Shown piece after piece: positions 54,123 to 64,000 of a stretch of DNA of 64,000 bases; the stretch's first letter is position 1, and every line of letters begins with the position of its first letter. Under the pieces are notes generated by a model. That model saw only the letters and a list, made by a program, of their open reading frames with translations. It was not told the DNA's origin and made no database searches. Source of the DNA: Rhabditoides inermis (Eukaryota > Nematoda > Chromadorea > Rhabditida > Rhabditidae). The stretch lies in NCBI GenBank assembly GCA_963966185.1, contig CAWZYM010000225.1, positions 165,001 through 229,000 of the forward strand, given 5' to 3'. A program made the translations under genes and the position numbers.

Positions 54123-55752
54123 GATGTTACAGTCGGTGGGACGTGCATTGACCATATCTGACCACGAGGGGTGGGCGGAGAGATGAGACGGCTTCTTCTC
54201 CTTTACCCACTTTGCAGCTTCTCTCTCCCCTATTTGTGTAATGGTCAGAGTACCGAAACTTGCAGACGCTACTACTGCAGTAATACGGGACGGCTAATGT
54301 GCCACCGTAAAGTCACATAGATGGTCTTTCGGCCAGACATATTAATGTGGGATTGTGGTTGTTGTGGTATTGCCATCATTTCCACAGAACGTTGACAGCG
54401 AAATTAATTAGCATCAAATGAGAGATCGCGTTCTTTTCTTTTAGATTTAGACACTAAAACAATATCAGAAATTCTGTGACTTCGCCCGTATGATTAGCTA
54501 ATAAGTTAATTACGGTACTATGATCCCGACCTTGACTCCGTTTAATCGTTTAAAAAAGATTTCATCACATTTTGCACGTGAGAGAATGCGGTAAGAATGG
54601 TTTGGCTAGAGAATGGCTCTTCCGCGAGAGAGAAGAAGAGAGAAGAAGGAGAAGACGAGAACAAAGCAAGACGGAAGCTGACCACCTTCACACCCGCTGA
54701 TTGATATGTGATTGATGGTGATAAACGAGTGATGGGTTCGACTACTGACTGTGATCAGCTGATTTCTGACCGGGATCAGCTGATCGCAGTCTCTGAGGGG
54801 AGAGAGTGTGGGGCGCAGAGAGGGCGCAGACACGTTGGACAAACACACACCGAATAGGGGTGAGAGGAGGAGAAGATACTCGCAGAAGAAACAAGGACCA
54901 CGTAAGGAGACGCGGGAGAAAAACAACAGTGAGTGAATGGGTGATCTTACTATAAAACGAGCAAATGTGACATTATAGCCATATGAGGAATATTAAAATG
55001 TCAGAAAGAGGGAAACGCATCGACCTCTCGCTGTGGCTTCACGTATCCTTGGCAGTTTATATACTCTCGTGGTTTCGAGAGTGGAACTCGTTCCACTGGC
55101 TTTCCAGCTTGACCGGAGGAGGGGGCGGGGCCAGGCAGGAAGGGGTCCCTCCAAGAGTTCATGACTCATTCCCAAACACACGTGGTAATGGCGCCATAGC
55201 AGCGATCGTATGTTATTATCAGCACTATCAGCAAGTGCATTCTGATAATAGACGGAATCAAGGGATCGACAGACCGGTACAACAGTGTACACGTAGGTAC
55301 TGTAGAAAACAAATTGAGAGATGGTCTCGCGTAGTCAGTCCAGTACCGTACCTTCTCGAATGGTGCGATCAGCTACTTATAAGGCCGCCCTTATCACCTC
55401 TCCTCGCTTATCACCACATGCACTCAGATGAGAGCGTATTTTCCCACACCTGCCAACCTTTCTCTCGCACCTCTCGCACCTCTCTCCGCTTCTCACACTA
55501 TTTCGCAAGTTTTGTAAATCTCTGGAGTCTCGCTCTCTGAGTGTCTTATCTGGAAACATCTGAGTGAAAGAAACACACACACACAAACATACAGTACGCT
55601 TAGAAATTGCTAGTTCCATGTACTTTTGCATGCAAATATGGAACTCAAAGCACGTGTTTCTGATTATTTTTATTACGCATTACACTTAGAGTCCACGTGG
55701 TAATAAAGTCTCATGGAAGTCATAGAAATATGATTTCAAGCGTGGACTGAAG

Positions 55753-55794
<42 letters not shown>

Positions 55795-58690
55795 GGTGAG
55801 GTGAAAACTGAAAGAGAAAAGCAAACAAGTCAACAATAAACAATACTCATCATGTGAAAAACTCGGATGCGGATGTGCTTTACAGTCCATTCAGGGAATC
55901 TCTCCAAGTCAAGCACAACAGCAAACAGTTCAATACGGGAAGGCGGAACGCGAGTGGTTGACCCCTCAACCTCCAATCTCTCACTCCTTCCATTCTTTGT
56001 CCTCTGTCTTCTCAAACTTCTCAATCTCTTTTGTTTTCATATCCAACATGATCAAACTATACACAATTTTTTTGTAAGGAACATCTCTAAAAATGAATAT
56101 TTAAAACTAAACGTGTTATTCTCGAAACACAATTACTTTTCATAAATACATTATACTCTAAAAATGACCGCAAAGTTGAAACAAAACAAGTGGAAAGATC
56201 CATGTGTGAAGTGCGAAACACAGGCTGATACTATACATTTTTCACACTTTAAAACAGTACTTCTCACAACGAAGTAAAATTTTGTGACGCGTAATTTTGC
56301 TATAATATCGAAATGGCTTAGTCTATTCACGATATTTAGTAGTATTTTCTTCTGAGAACAATTACAGTGAAATCAAAATAATTGTGAACCGATTTTTATT
56401 TTACGTAGTTCGAAAAAGTGTAAACGAAACTTTAATATAATGTATAACAGTCGAAGTTTGTGTTTTTTCATACTTAATTCACATTTCAAAAACAAGTGTG
56501 ATACTTCTATGCAGGCTAGTAGATAAGCCTAATGATACGCCTGATTACAAACAAAAAACCTATCAGAAAAACATGAGTGCACTTTAATCCGTAAACAATT
56601 AAACCCAATTGTACTTACTATTTTAACTCGTGCAGTCTACTCTGCAACCTGAACCCTTCTTTCTGACCTCTGATCAGATAAACAGATAAACTGTGTACAG
56701 TGTACAGGCGGGATTAGGCTTATCAGCTTATCAGCTGTGATCTAGCCGCCTAGACTCCATGTGTAGTGGGGTATGGCCATCTGTTTCCAAAGGGGGTTGG
56801 GTGTTCGCAATTTGTGAGCGATTAGATACATGACATGTAATATGGAGTTCGTGGGAACACCCACTCTCTGAAAGGTCAGGAACCACGTGGTGGTCAGATA
56901 GCGCTCGCATACAATACGATACGTTTTATAAATAACCATGTGATGGTTTACGACACGTTTCAAACATCTTCTGGTTGGTGGTTAGTATTGAAAGCTAAGT
57001 TTCCGTATCACTTTTAGTGGTCGGTTTGCACTGTCGTACTCTCGAAACCGCCATGTGATTCACTCCCGCGATTCGATTCGGAACCGGAGAGATGAGTTAT
57101 TTGCACCACCACCGCACTTCCTGTGTGTTGTTGTTGATCTCGTGTGCATGTGAATTCCCTCACTCACTCTCCCTCTCTCTCACTGCGTTCGGAAGTGACG
57201 TGTGTTTGACCATGCTCCATCGCGCTACACCCTACTCCTCTCTCTCTCTCCCTCCCCCCCCCCTCTCTCTCCCTCTGCCTCTCTCTCCCCCTCGCAGGTT
57301 CGAAACCGGACCATGTGCACCCCTGAAGCCGCGCGGTCAGCTCACTCGTAGCGAACACTTATCTCTGCCCCTCTTACTCCGCCACACTCTCTCCGCACTC
57401 TCTGCCCCACCGCGCGCCTATCACTCGCAGGCAAAAACGTGTCCTCCTCCTAGCTCGGCAAGAAAGTGACCACGCGAGGGGATGACCGGTTCGGGGTACT
57501 GGCAACATGGCGCCCGCACGGACACAAACACACAAACAAACACGTGGAGGGGCTAGGCTCGAACGGTGACCAGCCTGGATTGAGGAGGGGGGGGGGGGGA
57601 CGTCAGTGCTTGAGGAGACTCAGAATCAACATTTTTGTATGTAGTTTATAGGATTTATACAGCTATCACTTCGAAACTTTTCCTGGGATCAAGATTGCGG
57701 CAACGGATACATATAGGTAAATAATTTTTGAATGTAAATTTCAATTATTTGTCATGAAACCTGTGACGTGAGTTGGCGGGGTACACAGCCTATGCTGCAC
57801 AAGCACATTACATACAACTTCAATCTTTAACCATTTGCAAACATGTTTTGTGTTGCGGAGAAAGTTCGCAACGCGCCTTATCGCGTAGAATAGAATGCGT
57901 TCATTTTGAACTATGAAACTATGAAGCACAATACATACATGGTCAAGTTTTGTTCCTATTGTAAACATGTGGTTGTGATGCTGCAAAAGTTCACAACACT
58001 CCGTATCACGTCGGCTAGAAAACGTTCAATTTGCAAAAGGAAACAGCATGGAAAATGGATTAGAGTCAATACCGAGATATTCATGATCATGAGTGTGAGA
58101 AAAAAAACTCTTTCACCCATGTTTCAGATGCTCCACGTTTTCGATGATACTATAAGAAACACAATAAGCTTGTCCAACTAGGGTTCACGTGTGATTCGGT
58201 GATCACTCCAGGTCTGTCTGTACATTGTGCCTGCGATCTGTGACGCCGCGTTTCCATGTTCGATTGTTGTTTGTGACTCCGCGTAGACCGGCGGCAGAGA
58301 AGCTTAGCCGGCAGGTCAGAGGGCGTGCTAGAGGTGTTATCGCCAACAGTCAACACCCGGTACACTCAGGCATTCTCAAGTTCAACAACACCGCTGTTTT
58401 CAGAAGGTTCAGGGTCACTCAATGAAACAAAACAAGTGATCAGTCCATTCGAACACACTTGTCGAAGGGCTGGGGTTGGATGCCCCACCCCCTATCATTT
58501 TTTTCGTACTTTCAAAAGTGCAATTCAAGTTTTTAGTGCGTTCTTTTAATCACACTATGCATATGTTCAAAGATAATAGATTTATACAAGCTGAGCATCA
58601 CGTGGAATTGTCGTTGAAAGTGAAAAAGTAGAACCTGTCTTGAGAGAAACGTCAGTATGGGAAGAGAGCAAAATGAAAATGATGTCATGT
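54123..58690. other. Long gene-poor stretch
   Basis: No gene I can defend. Contents: a GATA-rich segment with a TATA-like CTTATAAGG (55376-55421, several TTATCA/TTATCAC sites, as in intestinal promoters), GA tract 55757-55789, CT tract 57164-57290, a G run at 57588-57598, and a diverged direct repeat of about 120 bp at 57795-58040. Frames at 55830-56024 (-), 56742-56963 (-) and 58225-58425 (+) have some protein-like composition but no splice, start or family support. Confidence 0.4.
57795..58040. repeat. Diverged direct repeat, about 120-bp unit
   Basis: AAGCACATTACATACA...CAAACATGTTTTGTGTTG...AAAGTTCGCAACGCGCC...GCGTTCATTTTG is followed by AAGCACAATACATACA...TAAACATGTGGTTGTG...AAAGTTCACAACACTCC...ACGTTCAATTTG. 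About two thirds of bases agree. Neither unit has convincing coding sequence. Confidence 0.5.
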
Positions 58691-59331
58691 TCATCCCCAG
58701 AATGGGTGCGGGGGCGGCATCATGAACGGATGGAATGCGGGATGGAAGCCCATCGGGTGGTAGCCGAACCCGCCCGGATGGCCCATCATAGGATTCCCGA
58801 AGCCGTGACCACCGAAACCTGAATCACGTTGTTTTGCTTTTCAAACGGAACAAAGTTGAAGATATCGGATATCGCTCTGAATATGAAGACGACAATAGTC
58901 GAAAAAACACGTCTGAATCTACATTGATGCTCTGTGATGTTACTTTTGCTACTGTATTGTTTGACCTGGTGTCTGTGCGCGTTTCTCTCATTTTTGTCTC
59001 GCTTTTAGCAACAAAACAACATACCTCCGCCATTTCCACCGCCTCCGCCGCGACCGCCGCCGCCTCCCCAGTTGCCGCCTCCTCCTCCTCCTCCCCTCCC
59101 TCCTCCTCCTCCTCCTCCTCCTCTGCCTCCACCACCGCCTCCGCGACCACCACCTCCTAAATGCCACAAATATGATTTTACAGTTTTGTAAACTAGCGAA
59201 AGGTTGTAAAGAAAAAAAACAATGAACGCACCTCCTCCCCTCCCTCCTCCTCCTCTTCCTCCACCTCTGCCTCCTCCTCTCTGCGCAGCCACAGCAACGA
59301 GAACCACAAGACAGACGAACAGCAGTCGCAT
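58691..59331 (-). CDS. Secreted glycine-rich peptide with His/Pro/Phe tail
   Basis: Exon 1 (59331 to about 59230): signal peptide MRLLFVCLVVLVAVAAQ, then (RGGG)n. Exon 2 (about 59157-59030): Gly-rich with Arg and one GGNWGGG. Exon 3 (about 58815-58691): GFGGHGFGNPMMGHPGGFGY, HPMGFHPAFHPFMMPPPH, ending PFWG-stop. The gene has the layout of nematode glycine-rich secreted peptides, which include antimicrobial (GRSP/CNC-like) and cuticle proteins; which one cannot be told. Arg-Gly repeats are absent from the tail, which is His/Pro/Met/Phe-rich instead. A TATA box lies about 45 bp upstream. Confidence 0.75.
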
Positions 59332-59372
59332 TGTGTGTGCAGAGATGCGGCCGATATCACGACAACGCGCGT

Positions 59373-59382
59373 CCTTTTATAG
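59373..59382 (-). promoter_or_regulatory. TATA box of the glycine-rich gene
   Basis: CTATAAAAGG on the minus strand, 42-51 bp upstream of the ATG at 59331; near-perfect consensus and normal spacing. Confidence 0.65.
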
Positions 59383-59561
59383 TGCGCCGGTGTAACAGAT
59401 TGGAAGTTTGGCGAGAGAGAGAAGGAGCGGGCGTGTGACACGGGGTCAGCGAGTGCGTTTTCGAGAAAAGCGCAAGTACCGGTCCGATTTGTTGTAACCC
59501 CACCCGTGACTGCCGATCAATCTTTGCTCGCTCCACGAAGTTTGAACGGTCATTTATGTGA

Positions 59562-60089
59562 TTGAAATGGGAGTATGGCCTATGTTCCGGTTACGGTTAC
59601 CCTATGCCGTTCAGATTCTACATTATGATGCGCGGCATGAAAGCAATGCTCTGTCACTACACGGTACACGTTTCGCTTTTTTACGTTTTCCGGGCGTTTT
59701 CGCGTGTCAAAAAATGGAGGCGAACCATTTGGCAACCGTTTACCATTGATCCGCGTGCGTTTTCAGTGAGCGGGATGAACGCCGAATGGGATGCGAAATC
59801 GAAAAGTTCGAAAAGGGGTGAGAAGTGGGAAGTGATACATTTTAGACTGCCTACTCATGAATCGGATATGTATTATGATTGCTTATTAAAATATGCAAAA
59901 AATGCTAAATATAAGAAAATGTTGTACAAAGTTGTAGCGTTCTGTTTACATTATGAGTCCATAACCAACTTCGTTTTTGAGTGTAACTTTTCAGTTCCAG
60001 TTGTGATTCACCCCCGTTCACAGCCGAATCATCACTTCCTGCCCGCATCCATTCGTCGTGGGAAAGTGGCTGATCTACCGATCACATAG
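59562..60089 (+). CDS. Unidentified 175-codon open frame
   Basis: A single-exon frame with no simple repeat behind it: MKWEYGLCSGYGYPMPFRFY ... RRTIWQPFTIDPRAFSVSG ... EKWEVIHFRLPTHESDMYYD ... RSQPNHHFLPASIRRGKV. Its length is notable in sequence of balanced composition, and Trp/Tyr/Phe content is high. No signal peptide or family recognised. It could be a fragment of an old element or a chance frame. Confidence 0.3.
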   Translation: MKWEYGLCSGYGYPMPFRFYIMMRGMKAMLCHYTVHVSLFYVFRAFSRVKKWRRTIWQPFTIDPRAFSVSGMNAEWDAKSKSSKRGEKWEVIHFRLPTHESDMYYDCLLKYAKNAKYKKMLYKVVAFCLHYESITNFVFECNFSVPVVIHPRSQPNHHFLPASIRRGKVADLPIT

Positions 60090-60399
60090 AAAACCCTACA
60101 TGTCCAATTCCACTGCCACACCCCACACCTATGCACACCCTCACACACATGCATTCGTTTTGATCAGATCAGCTTGAAGAGAGAAGAGCCACCGTATATT
60201 ATGCCGACATAACTTTTCTTCGTGACCAATTGATACATCCCCTTACAAAGTTCCGTTTGCATATACACGACGATCTCGATAGAGATTATTCATATTCGGA
60301 ATCATCGCGCGCACTCGTTTCTCGTGGGAAAGACATAGGTGAGACAGGGGAGATGGCTGGGGCCAGTCCAGTGAGAAGCCTCGATTCACATCCACACAC

Positions 60400-61033
60400 A
60401 TGCGATCGATACTCGTCCTCTACTCGCTCACTGTCGTCGCAGGTAACGTAGTACTCACCTTTTAAGCTTATGTTCATATTTTTATTGACGTCACCTGACT
60501 TGTTGATTGATGATTGTGGCGAACTTATGCACATATTTGTGTAACGTATTCGTACATACGTGTGTCATATCGTTTCGTTTTTGATTTTTGTCAGCAACAA
60601 TCACAATAAATATTTGTATTGCTGTAGTTAGTAAAACGTATTAATGTTTTGCATTATTACGTTTATTCACGTTTGAGTGAGTTTTATCGAAAAAACACAA
60701 ACTATTGAACTCATTTCTCTGCGGTTGTTTGTATTGATGCAGAGAAACGTAAGTCTTTTTCTATGGTTTCTTCAGCGCTGTTTTCGAGCTAACTAACTTC
60801 GGAATGTTGACGATTCGCCCAACATTAAAAATTGCGATCGTTATTTGCGTGGTATGTATATAAAAAAGGAATTGAGCGTTACATTGAGCGTGACGTGACA
60901 GTTGTATTGTGGGTTGCAGCCTGCGTGGAGCTGCCTGTTCTGTCGATGGTCCCCGCAGAGATAGAGGTCCGCCTGGATAGAAGCGACAACTACCATGTAC
61001 TGGTTGTCGAGGGAGAGTTCGTGATAGAGGTGA

Positions 61034-61100
<67 letters not shown>

Positions 61101-61155
61101 TCTCTTTCTCTTTCTCTTTCTCTTTCTCTTTCTCTTTCTCTTTCTCTTTCTCTTT

Positions 61156-61199
<44 letters not shown>

Positions 61200-61611
61200 T
61201 CCCTCTCCCTCTCCCTCTTTCTTTTTCTAACATATGTGATACGTTTCAGCAGTCGTGTATTTCCACTAGTAAAACTTTTAATACAGTTGTGTGCAATGTT
61301 CCATCCCAGTAAAAGAAACAATTCTTCCTTGAAAAAACTCTCGGCGATTCAGCGTCACGTTTAATATTTCTCTAACCTATTCATAGATCTCGACGATCTC
61401 ATAGAAGCATAGATCTCATAGATATATTATAGATCTCGACACACGATCATATCAAGATTATGCTTCCCATGTGATGAATGATTTGATTTTCATGTGAACG
61501 TCTCGTTTTGTGGCTCGCATCCCGGGGTGAGAGTGCTCCAATCACAGGGGGTACATGTACTCTATCCGAAGAAGCTGTTCGTAGAGAGGTGAGGAGAGAG
61601 GGAGGGGGGAG

Positions 61612-61662
<51 letters not shown>

Positions 61663-62408
61663 GGGAGAGAGAGAGAGAGAGAGTAAAAGAGAGTAAAAGA
61701 AAGAGAGAGAGAGAAGGAGAAAGAAAAAGAGACTAAAAAATGGAGAGAGAAGAGAAAGAAAGAGAAAGAGAGAGAAAGAAAGTGAAAGAGAGAAAGGAAA
61801 GGGAGAGAGAGGCAGAATTACACAGAATAAGATATAAGAAAGAGTCCTTCAAGGAGTGAGTCGTCATGCGGCGCGCACTCTGATCCCTTCTACCAGCCGG
61901 GAGAGGGTGAGACAGTGGATAGGAATGTGAGGTGAGTGGCACTATAGATAATTTGATAATCCAAGATATCAATCCAGCATGCTCGTCCGCCTTCTCGTCT
62001 CCACTGGCTCCACCGTCTCAGTGAGACTCGAGTCGTTCGAGCCGATTGGTGACGAGGTCGGTCTCTCCTCCCTTCAACTTCGTACATATCAATAATCCCT
62101 CACCCACAAAATATGATAACTATACGTACATAATTATGTTTTACGTTTATCAGATAATCACAGTTTCACATCATCGTTCATTCAGCAATCGCTGGGCGCG
62201 GCGCTCCTCTCCCCCTCCATCTCCTCTGCGTCTGCCGCCTTCCCAGTGAGGGGACTCGACAGCGCACTCTCATTGGAGGTGTACCCGGAGACAGGAGAGG
62301 TCGAGGTGAGACGCATTCACTATCATGCTCGCTAACATCGTTTTCTTTCCTTCTCTCTCTTTCTCTACTTCAATGTAGAAGTATATGTTTTCTTTTGAAA
62401 GGGGTTGA
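60400..62408 (+). CDS. Secreted protein, multi-exon, unknown family
   Basis: Exon 1 (60400-60442): MRSILVLYSLTVVA signal peptide, donor GTAACG. Exon 2 (60918-61030) joins in phase: ACVELPVLSMVPAEIEVRLD, NYHVLVVEGEFVIE. Exon 3 (about 61542-61590): GVHVLYPKKLFVE. Exon 4 (about 61896-61930) and exon 5 (about 61977-62057) join in phase as SRERVRQWIG|IMLVRLLVSTGSTVSVRLE and SFEPIGDE. Exon 6 (about 62187-62306): QSLGAALLSPSISSASAAFP, LDSALSLEVYPETGEVE. The last exon gives KYMFSFERG-stop (62408). Beta-strand-like spacing, no recognised domain. Intron 2 is a long CT/CTTT tract and intron 3 a GA tract. Exon joins are by phase and sense only. Confidence 0.55.
61033..61225. repeat. CT then CTTTCT then CCCTCT microsatellite
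   Basis: Three successive simple repeats, (CT)n, (TTTCTC)n, (CT)n and (CCCTCT)n, in intron 2 of the secreted gene, starting a few bases after the donor. A GA tract (61610-61800) sits in intron 3. Confidence 0.9.
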
Positions 62409-62409
62409 T

Positions 62410-62886
62410 ATGAAACCAGGGATAAAAATGAAAGACAATCAATCAATCGTTTATCCGGAATCGTTATATCTGAATATGACAACACAATCATAATGATATG
62501 AAGCATACAGTAGTGCCTATGATGCTAGATACATTTAATAGGCTAACGCCGGGGAAAGACATTAAGGCTGACGAGGATGGTGGGAAGACGATACTTGATC
62601 GATAATAATTCCTGGATCCTTAAAGTACCATCTAGACGTGAAGAGCTCCGGGGTTTCCTTTGCTTCCGTGCCATAGCTGCTTCCACATGAGGGTACTTCC
62701 CGCCGCCTCACTGGTTACTCGAGAAGGATTCTTGTCGATGACCGAACATTCGGCGGCGGTGGGGCGAAATGAGGTCCCGACCGCTCGTTGCGGGAAAAAG
62801 AAAAAGAATGAATGACATTTATAAAAAATGGAAGACATTTATTAAAAACAGAAGTTATTAAACAACCGAATTGACAATCACAATTC
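62410..62886. other. Spacer
   Basis: No gene called. A minus-strand frame at 62632-62838 (AVGTSFRPTAAECSVIDKNP) has protein-like composition but no splice or family support; it could be a repeat fragment. Confidence 0.35.
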
Positions 62887-64000
62887 ATCCGGCCGCGCTC
62901 ACAGCTCCACTGTGGTTGTAGATGGCATAGAGTCGGGGGAGGATGGAAGCGAAGGGATGGGAGGAGAGCTGCGAGTGGTCGAGAAACGTCTGAAAGGAAC
63001 GGTTTCATAGTCACTTAGTCGACGAGGAAAGGATGATACTACCATGTTTGCGTGAGCTAAGCATACGTTAGGTACTAATCAAAGTCACTCACGTATTTGC
63101 CCGCATCGAACTCGTGTTCGGGGACAAGAGTAGTGTGGAGGATGCGAAGACGGCTAGACGACGAGAGGTTGTCGACCAGCTGAATGATAAGGTCTTATTC
63201 GGTATTCATGTTGGCTTATCAACATGTTCACTGATCACACTAGCAGACTAGTACCCACCAGCTTGATCTTGACAGTGAACGCGAACCGCTGCCTCGGCTG
63301 CCACGCCACGTAGGCGCCGTTGAAGATGCGGTGCAGCTGGAAACAAATCGATTAGATGTTCCGTTTCTCCAAAAAAATATTCACATAATACTTGCGTATC
63401 CACATAATGTTATCATGTAGATTTACCTCATGTTTGATGTCGTCACTCTCCACGGGCAGTCGAATCGTCACCCATCCAGAGAGATCGGTGGTGCGGAAGT
63501 GCTCCACGAGAACACAACCGAGAGAGAGGGAATCTGAAATGGAGAGCGATGAACCTGATAATCAATAAATCAATATTAGTTGATTATGACACTCACATAT
63601 GAATCCGGCCACGGGACCGCAACACGCCACCATAGAGTAGTTGAGAAACGAGAGAGCGCTGAAGTTTACAGTATTACTTGGATATACAGTATGACACTCA
63701 CATAATCTTCTTATACGCGCACGCTGTCTTCCCGGTCACACTCCAGCGGATGATGACCAGATTGACGTAGAAGGAAGTGAAGCCACTGGAAACACTAGGT
63801 TAGTAAACTAATGCGCACTTTGATCCTCTGTATGGTTGTTTTAAGAGTATAGGTAAATGCAAAACTCACTTCGATCCTCGGTATGTGGTGTAGAAGGTTG
63901 CCGCCAGGACGCGCCAGTGAATGACCGAGATGGAGGAGGCGAGCCGAAGCAGCCTCTTCTCGACCTCTCGGTTGCACACCAAGGGAAGACACAGAAGGAG
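62887..64000 (-). CDS. Multi-exon protein, 5' end beyond the window
   Basis: Exons read on the minus strand: EVEKRLLRLASSISVIHWRV then LAATFYTTYRGS (about 64000-63869), GFTSFYVNLVIIRWSVTGKT, ALSFLNYSMVACCGPVAGF, DSLSLGCVLVEHFRTTDLSG then WVTIRLPVESDDIKHE, LHRIFNGAYVAWQPRQRFAF, LVDNLSSSSRLRILHTTLVP, and TFLDHSQLSSHPFASILPRL ending SGAVSAAG-stop (62887). GT-AG sites bound each. The first visible exon opens in a hydrophobic LLLCLPLVC, which might be part of a signal peptide. I do not recognise the family. Confidence 0.6.

Noticed and set aside
56742..56963. Possible chemoreceptor exon (minus strand)
   Set aside because: Some hydrophobic residues, but no clear membrane helix, flanking exons or conserved motif.

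Overview
The window is eukaryotic and reads as a free-living or insect-associated nematode of the Rhabditina (clade V). Support: a spliced-leader RNA gene whose leader is nearly the SL2 leader (42411); SL2-type leaders are known from this clade. Also a gene ending in a major-sperm-protein (MSP) domain, a DUF1647-type gene (a nematode family), an F-box gene, short GT-AG introns (down to about 45 bp) and TATA boxes close to start codons. I cannot name the species; a diplogastrid or a non-Caenorhabditis rhabditid is my guess.

Layout. 114-3794 (-): BTB-BACK-Kelch gene with an RTE-type retrotransposon fragment and a MITE end in its introns. 3880-4135: CR1/jockey-like fragment. 4588-7996 (+): DDE-superfamily (Tc1/mariner-like) gene with one exon broken and a pair of histone-type stem-loops in an intron. 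8896-11148 (+): secreted Ala/Pro repeat polyprotein with an R-A-K-R site in almost every 52-residue unit. 11149-20238: deleted Tc1 element, DUF1647 gene (-), tRNA-like sequence, and a 5'-truncated unknown secreted gene (-). At 20238/20239 this gene is fused to the middle of a second repeat array, and the whole block repeats to 38718. The second block carries a 4.27-kb insertion (26149-30419, mostly low-complexity pyrimidine DNA) and a roughly 0.95-kb octamer satellite. The intact secreted gene ends the block at 40214.

40215-48680 holds MITE fragments, a 38-residue membrane microprotein, the SL2-type RNA, the MSP gene, an F-box gene and a 1.1-kb foldback transposon just upstream of it. 48685-64000 holds secreted genes: a beta-rich protein (+), a Cys-containing protein (-), a Gly-rich peptide gene (-), an unknown (+), and the 3' part of another (-). 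A long gene-poor stretch (54100-58690) lies between them.

The genes do not form one pathway. The connecting themes are secreted or surface proteins, sperm-type proteins, and mobile-element traffic. The most unusual items are the polyprotein, the tandem duplication that made chimeric genes, intronic inverted repeats around two exons, and the resemblance between the microprotein and the MSP gene N-terminus. Exon boundaries were read by eye from GT/AG sites, phase and protein sense, so outer limits are firmer than inner ones.
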